A stretch of DNA of 64,000 bases from Dechloromonas agitata is5. GTDB lineage: Bacteria; Pseudomonadota; Gammaproteobacteria; Burkholderiales; Rhodocyclaceae. Numbering within the stretch: position 1 is the first letter of the stretch; each line of letters opens with the position of its first letter. A program made the translations under genes and the position numbers. The notes beneath the pieces are model-generated. The model was not told the DNA's origin and ran no database searches. It saw only the letters and a program-made list of their open reading frames with translations. The DNA is taken from contig NZ_KI912532.1 of NCBI RefSeq assembly GCF_000519045.1, positions 3,525,867 to 3,589,866 on the forward strand, read 5' to 3'. Below are positions 43,672 through 52,298 of the stretch, piece by piece.

Positions 43672-46245
43672 ATGGACGTTTCCCGCATTCGTGCCCTGCG
43701 CGGCCCCAACCTGTGGAGCCGCCACACCGCCATCCAGGCCATCGTCCGCTGCGACGGGGCCGAAGTCGCCATCGCCGACCTGCCCGGCTTCGAAGCCCGC
43801 CTGCGCGAGCGCTTCCCGGAGCTCGGCGACCTGATTCCCTCCGACCATCTCGACACCGTCTCGGTCGCCCACGCCCTGGAGTTCTGCGCCCTCGGCCTGC
43901 AAGCCCAGGCCGGCTGCCCGGTGACCTTCAGCCGGACGACGCAGACGGTCGACACCGGCGTTTTCCAGGTTGTCGTCGAATACTCCGAGGAAGACGTCGC
44001 CCGTCTCGCCTTCGAACGCGCCGAGCAACTCTGCCAGGCAGCCCTCGACGATACGCCCTTCGACCTTGAGGCGACGCTGAAGGAACTGCGCGATCTGGAC
44101 GAGGATATCCGTCTCGGCCCATCCACCGGCGCCATCGTCTCGGCCGCCGTGGCGCGCGGCATTCCCTTCCGCCGCCTGACGCAGGGCAGCCTCGTCCAGT
44201 TCGGCTGGGGCAGCAAGCAGAAGCGCATCCAGGCGGCCGAAACCAGCTTCACCAGCGCCATCGCCGAAGCCATCGCGCAGGACAAGGAACTGACCAAGAA
44301 CCTGCTGCACGCGTCCGGCGTCGCCGTGCCTTACGGCCGTCCGGTCGAGGACGAGGACGATGCCTGGGCCGCCGCCCAGGAGGTCGGTCTGCCGGTCGTC
44401 GTCAAGCCGCAGGACGGCAACCAGGGCAAGGGCATCTCGGTCAACCTGACCAGCGAGGAGCAGGTACGCAAGGCCTACCGCGTCGCCATCGAATTCCGCG
44501 ACGACATCATGGTCGAGAAATACCTGCCCGGCCATGACTGGCGCCTGCTGGTCATCGGCGACAAGCTGATCGCCGCCGCCCGGCGCGACCCGCCCCTGGT
44601 CATCGGCGACGGCACGCATACCGTCCGCGAACTGGTCGACATCGTCAATAGCGACCCGCGTCGCTCCGATGGCCACGCCACCTCCCTGACCAAGATCCGC
44701 TTCGACGAAATCGCCCTCGCCCGCCTGGCCGAACAGGGCTACACGGCCGACAGCGTGCCGCCGCGTGGCGTCCGCGTCATCCTGCGCAACAACGCCAACC
44801 TGTCCACCGGCGGTACCGCCACCGACGTCACCGACGACGTGCATCCCGACCTCGCCGCCGCTGCGGTGGCTGCAGCACAAACCGTCGGCCTTGACATCGC
44901 CGGCATCGACGTCGTGTGCGACACCATCTTGAAGCCGCTGGAAGACCAAGGCGGCGGCATCGTCGAAGTCAATGCCGCCCCCGGCCTGCGCATGCACCTC
45001 GACCCGTCCTTCGGCAAGGGGCGCGATGTCGGCAAGGCGATCATCGACATGATGTACAAGGACGGCAGCAATGGCCGCATCCCGGTCGTCGCCATTGCCG
45101 GCACCAACGGCAAGACCACCACCAGCCGCCTCATCGGCCGCATCTTCGAAGCCAATGGCCAGCGCGTCGGCATGACCAGCACCGATGGCGTCTACATCCA
45201 GGGCAAGCAGATCGACGATGGCGACTGCTCCGGCCCGCGCAGCGCCCGCAACGTGCTGATGCACCCGGACGTCGATGCCGCCGTGTTCGAAACCGCCCGT
45301 GGCGGCGTGCTGCGCGAGGGGCTCGGTTTCGACATGTGCGATGTCGCCGTGGTGACCAACATCGGCATCGGCGACCACCTCGGCCTCAACTACATCACGA
45401 CGGTCGATGAACTGGCCGTCGTCAAGCGCGTCATCGTCGAGAATGTCGCACCGCATGGCACGGCGGTGCTCAACGCCGCCGATCCGCAGGTTGCCCGCAT
45501 GGCGGCGCACTGCCCAGGCGGCATCATCTTCTTTGCCCGCGACAAGGCCAACCCGGTACTCGCCACGCACAAGGCCCAGGGCAAGCGCGTCGTCTATGCC
45601 AACGAGGAAGGCATCGTCTGCCAGGAAGGCCGCAAGAGCCAGCGCATTCCGTTCTCCAGCATCCCGCTGACCCGCAACGGCAGCATCGGCTTCCAGGTCG
45701 AGAATGCCATGGCCGCCACCGCCACCGGCTGGGCGCTCGGTCTCGACTGGGCAGTCATCGAAAAGGCGCTGTCCGGCTTCGTCAGCGACGCCAATACCGC
45801 TCCCGGCCGCTTCAACGTCTTCGACTACAAGGGCGCGACGCTGATCGCCGACTACGGCCACAACCCGGACGCCATGCAGGCCCTGGTCCAGGCCGTCGAG
45901 GGCATGCCGGCGGTCCGCCGCTCGGTGGTCATCAGCGGTGCCGGCGACCGGCGTGACGAGGACATCCGCCAGCAGACCGAAATCCTCGGCAATGCCTTTG
46001 ACGATGCGATCCTCTACCAGGATGCCTGCCAGCGCGGCCGCCAGGACGGCGAAGTGATCGGCCTGCTGCGGGACGGCCTGAAGCATGCGAAGCGGACCCG
46101 GCGCATCGACGAGATCACCGGCGAGTTCAAGGCCATCGACCTGGCCCTGGAACGCCTGCAACCCGGTGACCTGTGCCTGATCCTGATCGACCAGGTGGAA
46201 GAGGCGCTGGCCCACATTGCGCAACGGATCCGCGAAGCATCGTAA
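43672..46245 (+). CDS. cphA: cyanophycin synthetase
   Basis: The 857-residue enzyme builds the storage polymer multi-L-arginyl-poly-L-aspartate. Domains are: N-terminal (about 1-160), ATP-grasp (about 215-470; LPVVVKPQDGNQGKGISVNL, GGIVEVNAAPGLRMHLDPSF) and a full Mur-ligase-like module with P-loop GTNGKTT at about 477-483, the central FETARGGVLREGLGFDMCDV and the C-terminal domain (FNVFDYKGATLIADYGHNPD, VISGAGDRRDEDIRQQTEIL). The length is that of normal CphA. No cyanophycinase gene (cphB) is seen in the window. A terminator follows. Confidence 0.95.
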   Translation: MDVSRIRALRGPNLWSRHTAIQAIVRCDGAEVAIADLPGFEARLRERFPELGDLIPSDHLDTVSVAHALEFCALGLQAQAGCPVTFSRTTQTVDTGVFQVVVEYSEEDVARLAFERAEQLCQAALDDTPFDLEATLKELRDLDEDIRLGPSTGAIVSAAVARGIPFRRLTQGSLVQFGWGSKQKRIQAAETSFTSAIAEAIAQDKELTKNLLHASGVAVPYGRPVEDEDDAWAAAQEVGLPVVVKPQDGNQGKGISVNLTSEEQVRKAYRVAIEFRDDIMVEKYLPGHDWRLLVIGDKLIAAARRDPPLVIGDGTHTVRELVDIVNSDPRRSDGHATSLTKIRFDEIALARLAEQGYTADSVPPRGVRVILRNNANLSTGGTATDVTDDVHPDLAAAAVAAAQTVGLDIAGIDVVCDTILKPLEDQGGGIVEVNAAPGLRMHLDPSFGKGRDVGKAIIDMMYKDGSNGRIPVVAIAGTNGKTTTSRLIGRIFEANGQRVGMTSTDGVYIQGKQIDDGDCSGPRSARNVLMHPDVDAAVFETARGGVLREGLGFDMCDVAVVTNIGIGDHLGLNYITTVDELAVVKRVIVENVAPHGTAVLNAADPQVARMAAHCPGGIIFFARDKANPVLATHKAQGKRVVYANEEGIVCQEGRKSQRIPFSSIPLTRNGSIGFQVENAMAATATGWALGLDWAVIEKALSGFVSDANTAPGRFNVFDYKGATLIADYGHNPDAMQALVQAVEGMPAVRRSVVISGAGDRRDEDIRQQTEILGNAFDDAILYQDACQRGRQDGEVIGLLRDGLKHAKRTRRIDEITGEFKAIDLALERLQPGDLCLILIDQVEEALAHIAQRIREAS

Positions 46246-46274
46246 GCCCCCTGCCGCCCAGTCCTGTGGGTGTT

Positions 46275-46299
46275 AAGCCCGGCCTCGGCCGGGCTTTTT
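46275..46299 (+). terminator. rho-independent terminator after cphA
   Basis: The stem aagcccggcc / ggccgggctt is followed by TTTTT, 30 bases past the cphA stop. It closes the cyanophycin unit. Confidence 0.9.
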
Positions 46300-46354
46300 G
46301 CTCGCTGTCGCCGCGTCTTCGGCCACCCTGCCAACCGCTCTCTATAATTGTTTC

Positions 46355-47374
46355 ATGCCCGTCTTCCCGCTCGAACGCTTCCTTTACGTCGTACTGGCCA
46401 TCGCCATCGGCCTCGTCCTGTGGCAGGGCCTGACCCCGGAAAGCCAACCGGAAGCTACCGCCGTGTCATCCGAGGCGGTGGACTGGGGGCATCAGGCACT
46501 ACGGCCGCTGGTTGTCGAGGCAAAACCGCCGAGTGAAAAAGCAGGACTCGGTCAGCGCCTCTTCTTCGACCGCCGCCTGTCGCGCAACGACACCGTCTCC
46601 TGTGCCAGTTGCCACAATTTCGGCCTGGGCGGCGCCGACCGGCAGCCTGTTTCGCTTGGCATGGACGGTCGAAGCGGGACCATCAACGCCCCCTCGGTCT
46701 TCAACACCAGCCTGCATGTCGCCTGATTCTGGGATGGCCGGGCGAACACCCTGCAGGAACAAGCCGCCGGGCCGGTGCATAACCCGGCGGAAATGGATTC
46801 CGACTGGGGGGCCGTGGTTGCCAAGCTGAAGGGCGACGCTTTCTACCGTGACACCTTCGCGCGGCTCTACCCGGACGGGATCAGCGGAGCGAACATCGCC
46901 GACGCCATTGCCCATTACGAGCGCACCCTGCTCACGCCGAACAGCCGCTTCGACCGCTTCCTGCTCGGTGACAAGGAGGCACTCTCCGCCCTGGAGCGCT
47001 CCGGCTACTGGCGCTTCCTCGAACTCGGCTGCGCCAGCTGCCACCAGGGCGTCGGGATCGGCGGGAACATGTTCCAGCGCTTCGGCGTGATGGCCGACTA
47101 CTTCGCCGGCCGCCCGCCGGGCAAGGCCGATCTCGGCCGCTTCAGCGTCACCGGCCGCGAGGAAGATCGCCATGTCTTCAAGGTCCCGAGCCTACGCAAC
47201 GTCGCCCTCACCGCCCCCTATTTCCACGACGCGTCGGCCGCGACGCTGGAGGAAGCCGTCACCATCATGGCGCGCTTCCAGCTTGGCCGCGAACTGCCGG
47301 CCGAGGATCTGCAGGCGATCACGGCCTTTCTGCGCAGCCTGACCGGTGAATGGGAAGGCAGGCCGCTCGAATGA
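46355..47374 (+). pseudogene. di-heme cytochrome c peroxidase gene interrupted by an in-frame TGA
   Basis: A single frame of 340 codons encodes a membrane-anchored MauG/CcpA-type peroxidase, but codon 124 (46724-46726) is TGA. Before it: a membrane anchor (about 9-24), the first heme motif Cys83-Ala-Ser-Cys86-His87 and NAPSVFNTSLHVA. After it, in the same frame: FWDGRANTLQEQAAGPVHNP, the second heme motif Cys226-Ala-Ser-Cys229-His230, and VPSLRNVALTAPYFHDASA. Relatives have a residue, often Gln or Arg, where the stop stands. The rest shows no decay. It may be a fresh nonsense mutation, a sequence error, or a read-through site. The next gene overlaps its stop as ATGA. Confidence 0.85.
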
Positions 47375-50300
47375 AATTCTCCATTTCTCCCAACCATCGC
47401 CATCTCGACCAGACGCATGGCCAGATCCGCCTGACGCTGCTCGCCGCCATCCTGTGCATCGCCGCCCTGACCTGGGCTTTCCTGCGCTCGGCCGAACTGT
47501 CGCCGGCCCAGCACAGCGACTACACCCGGCAACTGCGCGACCTGCGCGAAGTCAATGCGCTGATCGATGGTGAACTACTGGCCAATCGCCTGGAGCTGGT
47601 CCGCAACTACGATGCCCTGACCAACCATGTCACCCGCTCGGCGGAACTGATCACGGCAGCCCGCCAGGTTCCCGACTATCTCCCGCCGGGCGCCCGCCAG
47701 GCAATCGGCGACCGGCTTGGGCGACTGGGCGATACCCTCGCCCGCAAGGCCGACCTGATCGACCGCTTCAAGCGCGACAATGCCGTATTGCGCAATTCGC
47801 AGGCCTATTTTCCGGTCGCTGCGGCCGAATTACTCGATCGCCACTCGCCGCCGATGTCTCCCGTGCTGCATCAAACGGTCGGCCGCTATGTCCGCGAGAT
47901 GCTGAGCTTCGCCCGCACGCCGAGCGAAGAAGGCGCACTGCGCATCGCCGGCATCGTCAGTCACCTGAGCACCCTGTCGCACGGCAGCGCCGCCGCACCG
48001 GAGATCGACAACCTGCTGCGCCACGGTGCGCAGATCACCGCCCGCCTGCTCGATATTGACCGGCTGATGCAGGAAATCGTCAGCCTCGACAGCCGGCAGC
48101 AGATGGACGCGCTCTTCCACAGCTACAGCCAGGGCCATGCCGAGGCGACTCTCGAAGCCTCCCGCTTCCGCCGGCTGCTCTACGCCCTCGCTCTCCTGCT
48201 CGCCGGCTTCCTGATCTGGCTTTTCGCCCGCCTGGAGCGCATCCGCCGCTCGCTGGCCACCGCCCATGCCGAAGTCAGCGCCCGCTATGCGGCGCAACTG
48301 GCCGCCGAGAAGCAGCTCTCCCTGCATGCCACGGTTTTCCACAGCGCCCACGACGGCATCACGCTGACCGACGCCAAGGGCGTCATCCTCGACGTCAACC
48401 CGGCCTTCACCCGGATCACCGGCTGGGAACACGACGAAGTGGTCGGCCGCAACCCGCGCATGTTCAAATCCGGCAAGCACGACGAAGCCTTCTATCAGGC
48501 CATGTGGCAGACCATCCGCGAAACCGGCAGCTGGCGTGGCGAGATCTGGAATCGCAACAAGCACGGCGAAATCTATCCCGAACTGCTGTCGATTTCCGCC
48601 GTGCGCAATCCCGAAGGCGAAATCACCAACTACGTCGCCGTCTTCGCCGACATTCGCCGCATCAAGGCGCAGGAACGCCAGCTCACCCAGCTCGCCTACT
48701 ACGATGCACTGACCGAACTGCCCAACCGTGTGCTGCTCTCCGACCGCCTGAACCAGGGGATCGCCCAGTCACGGCGCGCCAATTCGGCGATGGCGATCTG
48801 CTACCTCGACCTCGATGGTTTCAAGCCGATCAACGATACCTGGGGCCATCAGGTCGGCGACAAGGTACTGATCGAGATCGCCGGCCGCCTGCAGTCCGCG
48901 CTACGCGGCGGCGACACGGTCGCCCGCCTGGGCGGCGACGAGTTCGTCCTCCTCCTGCAGGGCATCGACGGCCAGCAGCACCTGACCGAGGCTGCCCGTC
49001 GCCTGCTCAGCCTGATCGCCCTACCGCTCACCCAGGCACCTGGCGGGATATGCATTTCGGCCAGCATGGGCATCACGCTGTTCCCGAACGACGAATCCGA
49101 TCCGGATACCCTGCTCCGCCACGCCGACCAGGCCATGTATCTGGCCAAGGAGGCAGGCAAGAACAATTTCCACATCTTCGACACCGAGCAGGACAAGTTC
49201 AAGCGTAGCCGCCAGGACCGTTTCCAGCGCATCGAGCAGGCGCTGGAAAATGGCGAATTCATCCTCCACTTCCAGCCCAAGGTCGATCTACGGGCCGGCG
49301 AGGTGGTCGGCGCCGAGGCGCTGATCCGCTGGCAGCATCCGGAACGCGGCCTGTTGCCGCCGGCCGATTTCCTGCCCCTGATCGAGGATGACGACCTGAT
49401 CAAGGCGGTCGGCGACTGGGTCATCGAATCGACGCTGACGCAGATGGAAGCCTGGCGGCGCGAAGGCTTCATCCTGCCAGTCAGCGTCAATGTCGCCGCC
49501 CGCCAGTTGCAATCGCCGGAGTTCGTCGAGAAACTCAAGGCGGCACTCTACGTTCACCCGGATGTGGCCTGCCACCTCGAACTGGAAATCCTCGAAACCG
49601 CCGCCCTTGAGGATATCGCCAAGAGCTCGCGGGTGATCGACGAATGCCGGATGCTCGGTATCCGCTTCGCCCTTGACGATTTCGGCACCGGCTACTCGTC
49701 GCTGACTTACCTGAAGCGCCTGCCCGCCGAGACGATCAAGATCGACCAGAGCTTCGTGCGTGAAATCGTCAATGACACCCACAGCCTGGTGATCGTGCAG
49801 AGCGTTATCGGCCTGGCCCGTTCCTTCCAGCGCGAGGTGGTCGCCGAAGGCCTGGAAACCGTCGAACACGGTCGCCTGCTGCTCCAGCTTGGCTGCGACA
49901 AGGCGCAGGGCTACGGCATCGCCCGCCCGATGCTGGGTGATGACTTCGTGGACTGGGCGCGCGCCTGGGGCCCGCCGGAAGAATGGCAGTCCCTGAGCGG
50001 AATCGACTGGCACGACGCCGTCTACCCCATGTTGATCGCCGAAACGACGCACCGCAGCTGGGTCGAGTTGCTGTCACAGGCCATTGCCACCGACCAGCCG
50101 ATTCCGCACCAGCAACTGCACGATGCCCGCTTCTGCCAGTTCGGGCGTTGGTTGGCCAGCGAGGGGGCCAAGAGCCTGCCCCATACCCGGCTACCGGCCT
50201 TCCTGGCGATCGACGCCCCGCATCGGCAGGTGCATGCCCTGGCCGAGCGGATCGATCAGCACTGGCGAGCGGGCGACCTGGCGGCGGCGAAAGCCTTGCT

Positions 50301-50391
50301 CCCCGAACTGTGGGCAGCACGCGATGCGGTATTGAAGGCCTTGCGCGACCTGCAGATTGCGATCAGCACCAACCGTCCGGCGGGCGAATAG
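47371..50391 (+). CDS. membrane sensor GGDEF/EAL protein with PAS and C-terminal CZB-like domain
   Basis: The 1006-residue cyclic-di-GMP protein has an N-terminal membrane helix (about 21-40), a long all-helical periplasmic sensor (about 45-265, DAHL-like), a second helix (about 270-288), PAS (about 318-428; HDGITLTDAKGVILDVNPAF), GGDEF (intact RLGGDEFVLLL at about 520) and EAL (intact GAEALIRW at about 647; DDFGTGYSSLTYLKRLP). The last 110 residues carry a CZB-like zinc-binding pattern (SWVELL, HDARFCQFGRWL, HRQVHALAERID). Both catalytic motifs look active. It overlaps the peroxidase gene by 4 bp, suggesting redox-linked control of c-di-GMP. Confidence 0.9.
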   Translation: MKFSISPNHRHLDQTHGQIRLTLLAAILCIAALTWAFLRSAELSPAQHSDYTRQLRDLREVNALIDGELLANRLELVRNYDALTNHVTRSAELITAARQVPDYLPPGARQAIGDRLGRLGDTLARKADLIDRFKRDNAVLRNSQAYFPVAAAELLDRHSPPMSPVLHQTVGRYVREMLSFARTPSEEGALRIAGIVSHLSTLSHGSAAAPEIDNLLRHGAQITARLLDIDRLMQEIVSLDSRQQMDALFHSYSQGHAEATLEASRFRRLLYALALLLAGFLIWLFARLERIRRSLATAHAEVSARYAAQLAAEKQLSLHATVFHSAHDGITLTDAKGVILDVNPAFTRITGWEHDEVVGRNPRMFKSGKHDEAFYQAMWQTIRETGSWRGEIWNRNKHGEIYPELLSISAVRNPEGEITNYVAVFADIRRIKAQERQLTQLAYYDALTELPNRVLLSDRLNQGIAQSRRANSAMAICYLDLDGFKPINDTWGHQVGDKVLIEIAGRLQSALRGGDTVARLGGDEFVLLLQGIDGQQHLTEAARRLLSLIALPLTQAPGGICISASMGITLFPNDESDPDTLLRHADQAMYLAKEAGKNNFHIFDTEQDKFKRSRQDRFQRIEQALENGEFILHFQPKVDLRAGEVVGAEALIRWQHPERGLLPPADFLPLIEDDDLIKAVGDWVIESTLTQMEAWRREGFILPVSVNVAARQLQSPEFVEKLKAALYVHPDVACHLELEILETAALEDIAKSSRVIDECRMLGIRFALDDFGTGYSSLTYLKRLPAETIKIDQSFVREIVNDTHSLVIVQSVIGLARSFQREVVAEGLETVEHGRLLLQLGCDKAQGYGIARPMLGDDFVDWARAWGPPEEWQSLSGIDWHDAVYPMLIAETTHRSWVELLSQAIATDQPIPHQQLHDARFCQFGRWLASEGAKSLPHTRLPAFLAIDAPHRQVHALAERIDQHWRAGDLAAAKALLPELWAARDAVLKALRDLQIAISTNRPAGE

Positions 50392-50402
50392 CGCGAACGG
50401 CT

Positions 50403-50879
50403 TCAGCTGCCGATGCGCAGACCGCTCTTCTTCAGAATGCGGGTCGAATAGAGGATATCGCTGCCGCGGCAGGCTGCGCCGAGCAGGCCACGGATTTCCG
50501 CGGCCTTGGCTGCACATTCGTCGCGCGAGGCGCCGTGCACCATGGCAAACAGGTTGTAGGGCCAGGTCGGCCGAGCCCGCGGCCGGCGGTAGCAGTGGGT
50601 GACGAAATCGAGGCCACCGATGCGCGCCCCCAGTTCATCGACCACGGCATCGTCGACGTCCCACACGGTCATGCCGTTCGCCGTCCAGCCGATGGCGTAA
50701 TGGTTGGGCACCGCACCGATGCGGCGGATCACGCCACTGGCCAGCATGGCCTGCAGGCGGCACATGACCTCCTCGGCCGGGATGCCAAGCTGTTCGGCAA
50801 TGGCATGGTAAGGCCGCGCGACCAGCGGCAGGCCGCCCTGGGTGGCGACGATCAGGGCGCGGTCGGTGGCGTCGATCAT
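50403..50879 (-). CDS. nirH: siroheme decarboxylase subunit NirH (AsnC/Lrp-like)
   Basis: The 158-residue cytosolic protein has an AsnC/Lrp-like fold: an N-terminal helix-turn-helix (PYHAIAEQLGIPAEEVMCRL) and a C-terminal domain with RRIGAVPNHYAIGWTANGMT and CYRRPRARPTWPYNLFAMVH. NirD, L, G and H homologues together decarboxylate siroheme to didecarboxysiroheme for heme d1. I start at ATG 50879, overlapping nirG by 4 bp. The assignment as NirH rests on gene order and on the YRRPR-WPYNLF block shared with the L half of NirDL. Confidence 0.88.
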   Translation of the reverse strand: MIDATDRALIVATQGGLPLVARPYHAIAEQLGIPAEEVMCRLQAMLASGVIRRIGAVPNHYAIGWTANGMTVWDVDDAVVDELGARIGGLDFVTHCYRRPRARPTWPYNLFAMVHGASRDECAAKAAEIRGLLGAACRGSDILYSTRILKKSGLRIGS

Positions 50880-51343
50880 GCCCGGGCCTCCAGCTTCATT
50901 TCGACGAAAAACTCCCGTTCCTTCGGGAAGGCATAGACCGGCAGGCCGGTCTCCTGTTCGATGCGGGCGATGGCTTCGGCCATGCCGGCCTTCGTTTCGG
51001 TCGCGAGCACAAACCACATGTTCAACGCATGCTCGCGACGATAGTTGTGCGCCACCTGAGGCAGGGCATTGACCATGGCTGTCACCTCGTCATAGCGTAC
51101 TTCCGGCACGGCGAGCGCGGCCAGTACGAAGGCACCGCCCATTTCCTCGATCTGGAACATCGGCCCGAAACGGGTCAGCACCTTGTCGGCCAACAGTTGT
51201 TGCAGGCGGGTGAGCAGTTCATCTTCGCTGATCCCCAGACGGCCGGCTGCTTCGGCATAGGGCCGCTCGCAGATCGGAAAATCGCCTTGCAGGGTGGCCA
51301 GGATCTGGCGGTCAAGCGGGCTCAATTCAGGCATAGCGGGCAC
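50876..51343 (-). CDS. nirG: siroheme decarboxylase subunit NirG (AsnC/Lrp-like)
   Basis: The 155-residue member of the same family has an N-terminal HTH (RPYAEAAGRLGISEDELLTR), then VLTRFGPMFQIEEMGGAFVL and the second-type block HNYRREHALNMWFVLATETK. The HNYRREH sequence resembles the D half of NirDL and carries the His-Asn-Tyr residues proposed to matter in decarboxylation. The start overlaps the nirDL end by 17 bp; the Met at residue 4 is an alternative. Confidence 0.88.
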   Translation of the reverse strand: MPAMPELSPLDRQILATLQGDFPICERPYAEAAGRLGISEDELLTRLQQLLADKVLTRFGPMFQIEEMGGAFVLAALAVPEVRYDEVTAMVNALPQVAHNYRREHALNMWFVLATETKAGMAEAIARIEQETGLPVYAFPKEREFFVEMKLEARA

Positions 51344-52295
51344 CGTTCTGCTTAAAGCGGGTCAGCGAAAACAGGATGTCGTGGGCGCAAGCATCCAGGC
51401 CGTGCCGCTGCCGCAACGCGGCAATCGTCGCTTCGACCTCGCCGCGTTCGCGGCCGTGGATCATGCAGAACAGGTTGTAGGGCCAATCCGGCAGGCAGCG
51501 CGGCCGGCGGTAGCACAGGGTGACGGCGGGCTCCTCGGCCAGGGCGCGGCCGATCTCGCTCACCCGGTCGTCGGGAATGTCATGAACCAGCATGGCATTG
51601 GCCCGATAGCCCAGTTCGTGATGACGGACGACGACGCCGAAACGCTTGATCGCGCCCTCCTCCAGCCAGCGGCGGATGCGGGTGAGCACCTCGCCTTCCG
51701 AGGTGCCGACCCGCCCGGCGATCAACTGGAAGGGGCGGATGAACATCGGCAGGCCTTCCTGCAGCACGGCAATCAGGCGGCGCTCGATTTCCCCGATCGG
51801 CTGGACGGGCGCCACCGGACGGGCCGTCGCTGGCTTCGGGCGGGCCTCGCCATTCAGCGAAAAACCGAGGTCGATGTGGAATTCCTCAAGCAGCGGCAAG
51901 GGCATCAGCGGGTAGCCGGCAGCCTGCTCGATGGCACCGAGCGTCGCCTGCAACCGACCTTCGCTGCCTGCCGTGACGACGAACCACAGGTTGTAGCGAT
52001 GCTCGCGCTCGTAATTGTGGTTCACCTCAGGAAAGCGATTAACGGCTGCCGCCACGGTCGCCAGCTTTTCCGGCGGCACGGCCATCGCCGCCAGCGTCGA
52101 GGCGCCAATGCGCTTGGGCGCGAAAACCGCCCCTACCCGGGAGATCTTGCCGTCGCGCCGCAGGTTCTCCAGCCGGCCGAGGACGACCTTCTCGGCGACA
52201 CCGAGGCGCGAGGCCAGTTCGGCAAACGGCGCCGGGCAGAGCGGGAAATCGCGCTGAAAGTCGTTCAGCAGGTGGAAGTCGAGCGTGTCGTCCAT
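51327..52295 (-). CDS. nirD: fused siroheme decarboxylase NirDL
   Basis: The 322-residue protein has two AsnC/Lrp-like units in one chain. The D half (about 1-150) has LCPAPFAELASRLGVAEKVV and HNYEREHRYNLWFVVTAGSE. The L half (about 170-322) has VGTSEGEVLTRIRRWLEEGA, FGVVVRHHELGYRANAMLVH and CYRRPRCLPDWPYNLFCMIH. Fusion of NirD and NirL is known from several denitrifiers, while Pseudomonas has separate genes. With NirG and NirH it should form the full siroheme decarboxylase set. It is 3 bp from nirF. Confidence 0.92.
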   Translation of the reverse strand: MDDTLDFHLLNDFQRDFPLCPAPFAELASRLGVAEKVVLGRLENLRRDGKISRVGAVFAPKRIGASTLAAMAVPPEKLATVAAAVNRFPEVNHNYEREHRYNLWFVVTAGSEGRLQATLGAIEQAAGYPLMPLPLLEEFHIDLGFSLNGEARPKPATARPVAPVQPIGEIERRLIAVLQEGLPMFIRPFQLIAGRVGTSEGEVLTRIRRWLEEGAIKRFGVVVRHHELGYRANAMLVHDIPDDRVSEIGRALAEEPAVTLCYRRPRCLPDWPYNLFCMIHGRERGEVEATIAALRQRHGLDACAHDILFSLTRFKQNGARYA

Positions 52296-52298
52296 GCC

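Noticed and set aside
41280..46224. Very long antisense open frames (1005 and 884 residues) opposite the cyanophycin synthetase genes
   Set aside because: They mirror the codon structure of the high-GC sense genes, have no recognisable motifs, and the sense frames encode complete CphA proteins.
41415..46245. Tandem cyanophycin synthetases as a recent duplication
   Set aside because: The two proteins differ in length and in most residues. They are the known CphA'/CphA paralogue pair of betaproteobacteria.
46724..46726. TGA in the peroxidase gene as a selenocysteine codon
   Set aside because: The position does not correspond to a Cys in the family as I know it, and I could not identify a selenocysteine insertion hairpin just after it. 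Mutation or sequence error is simpler.
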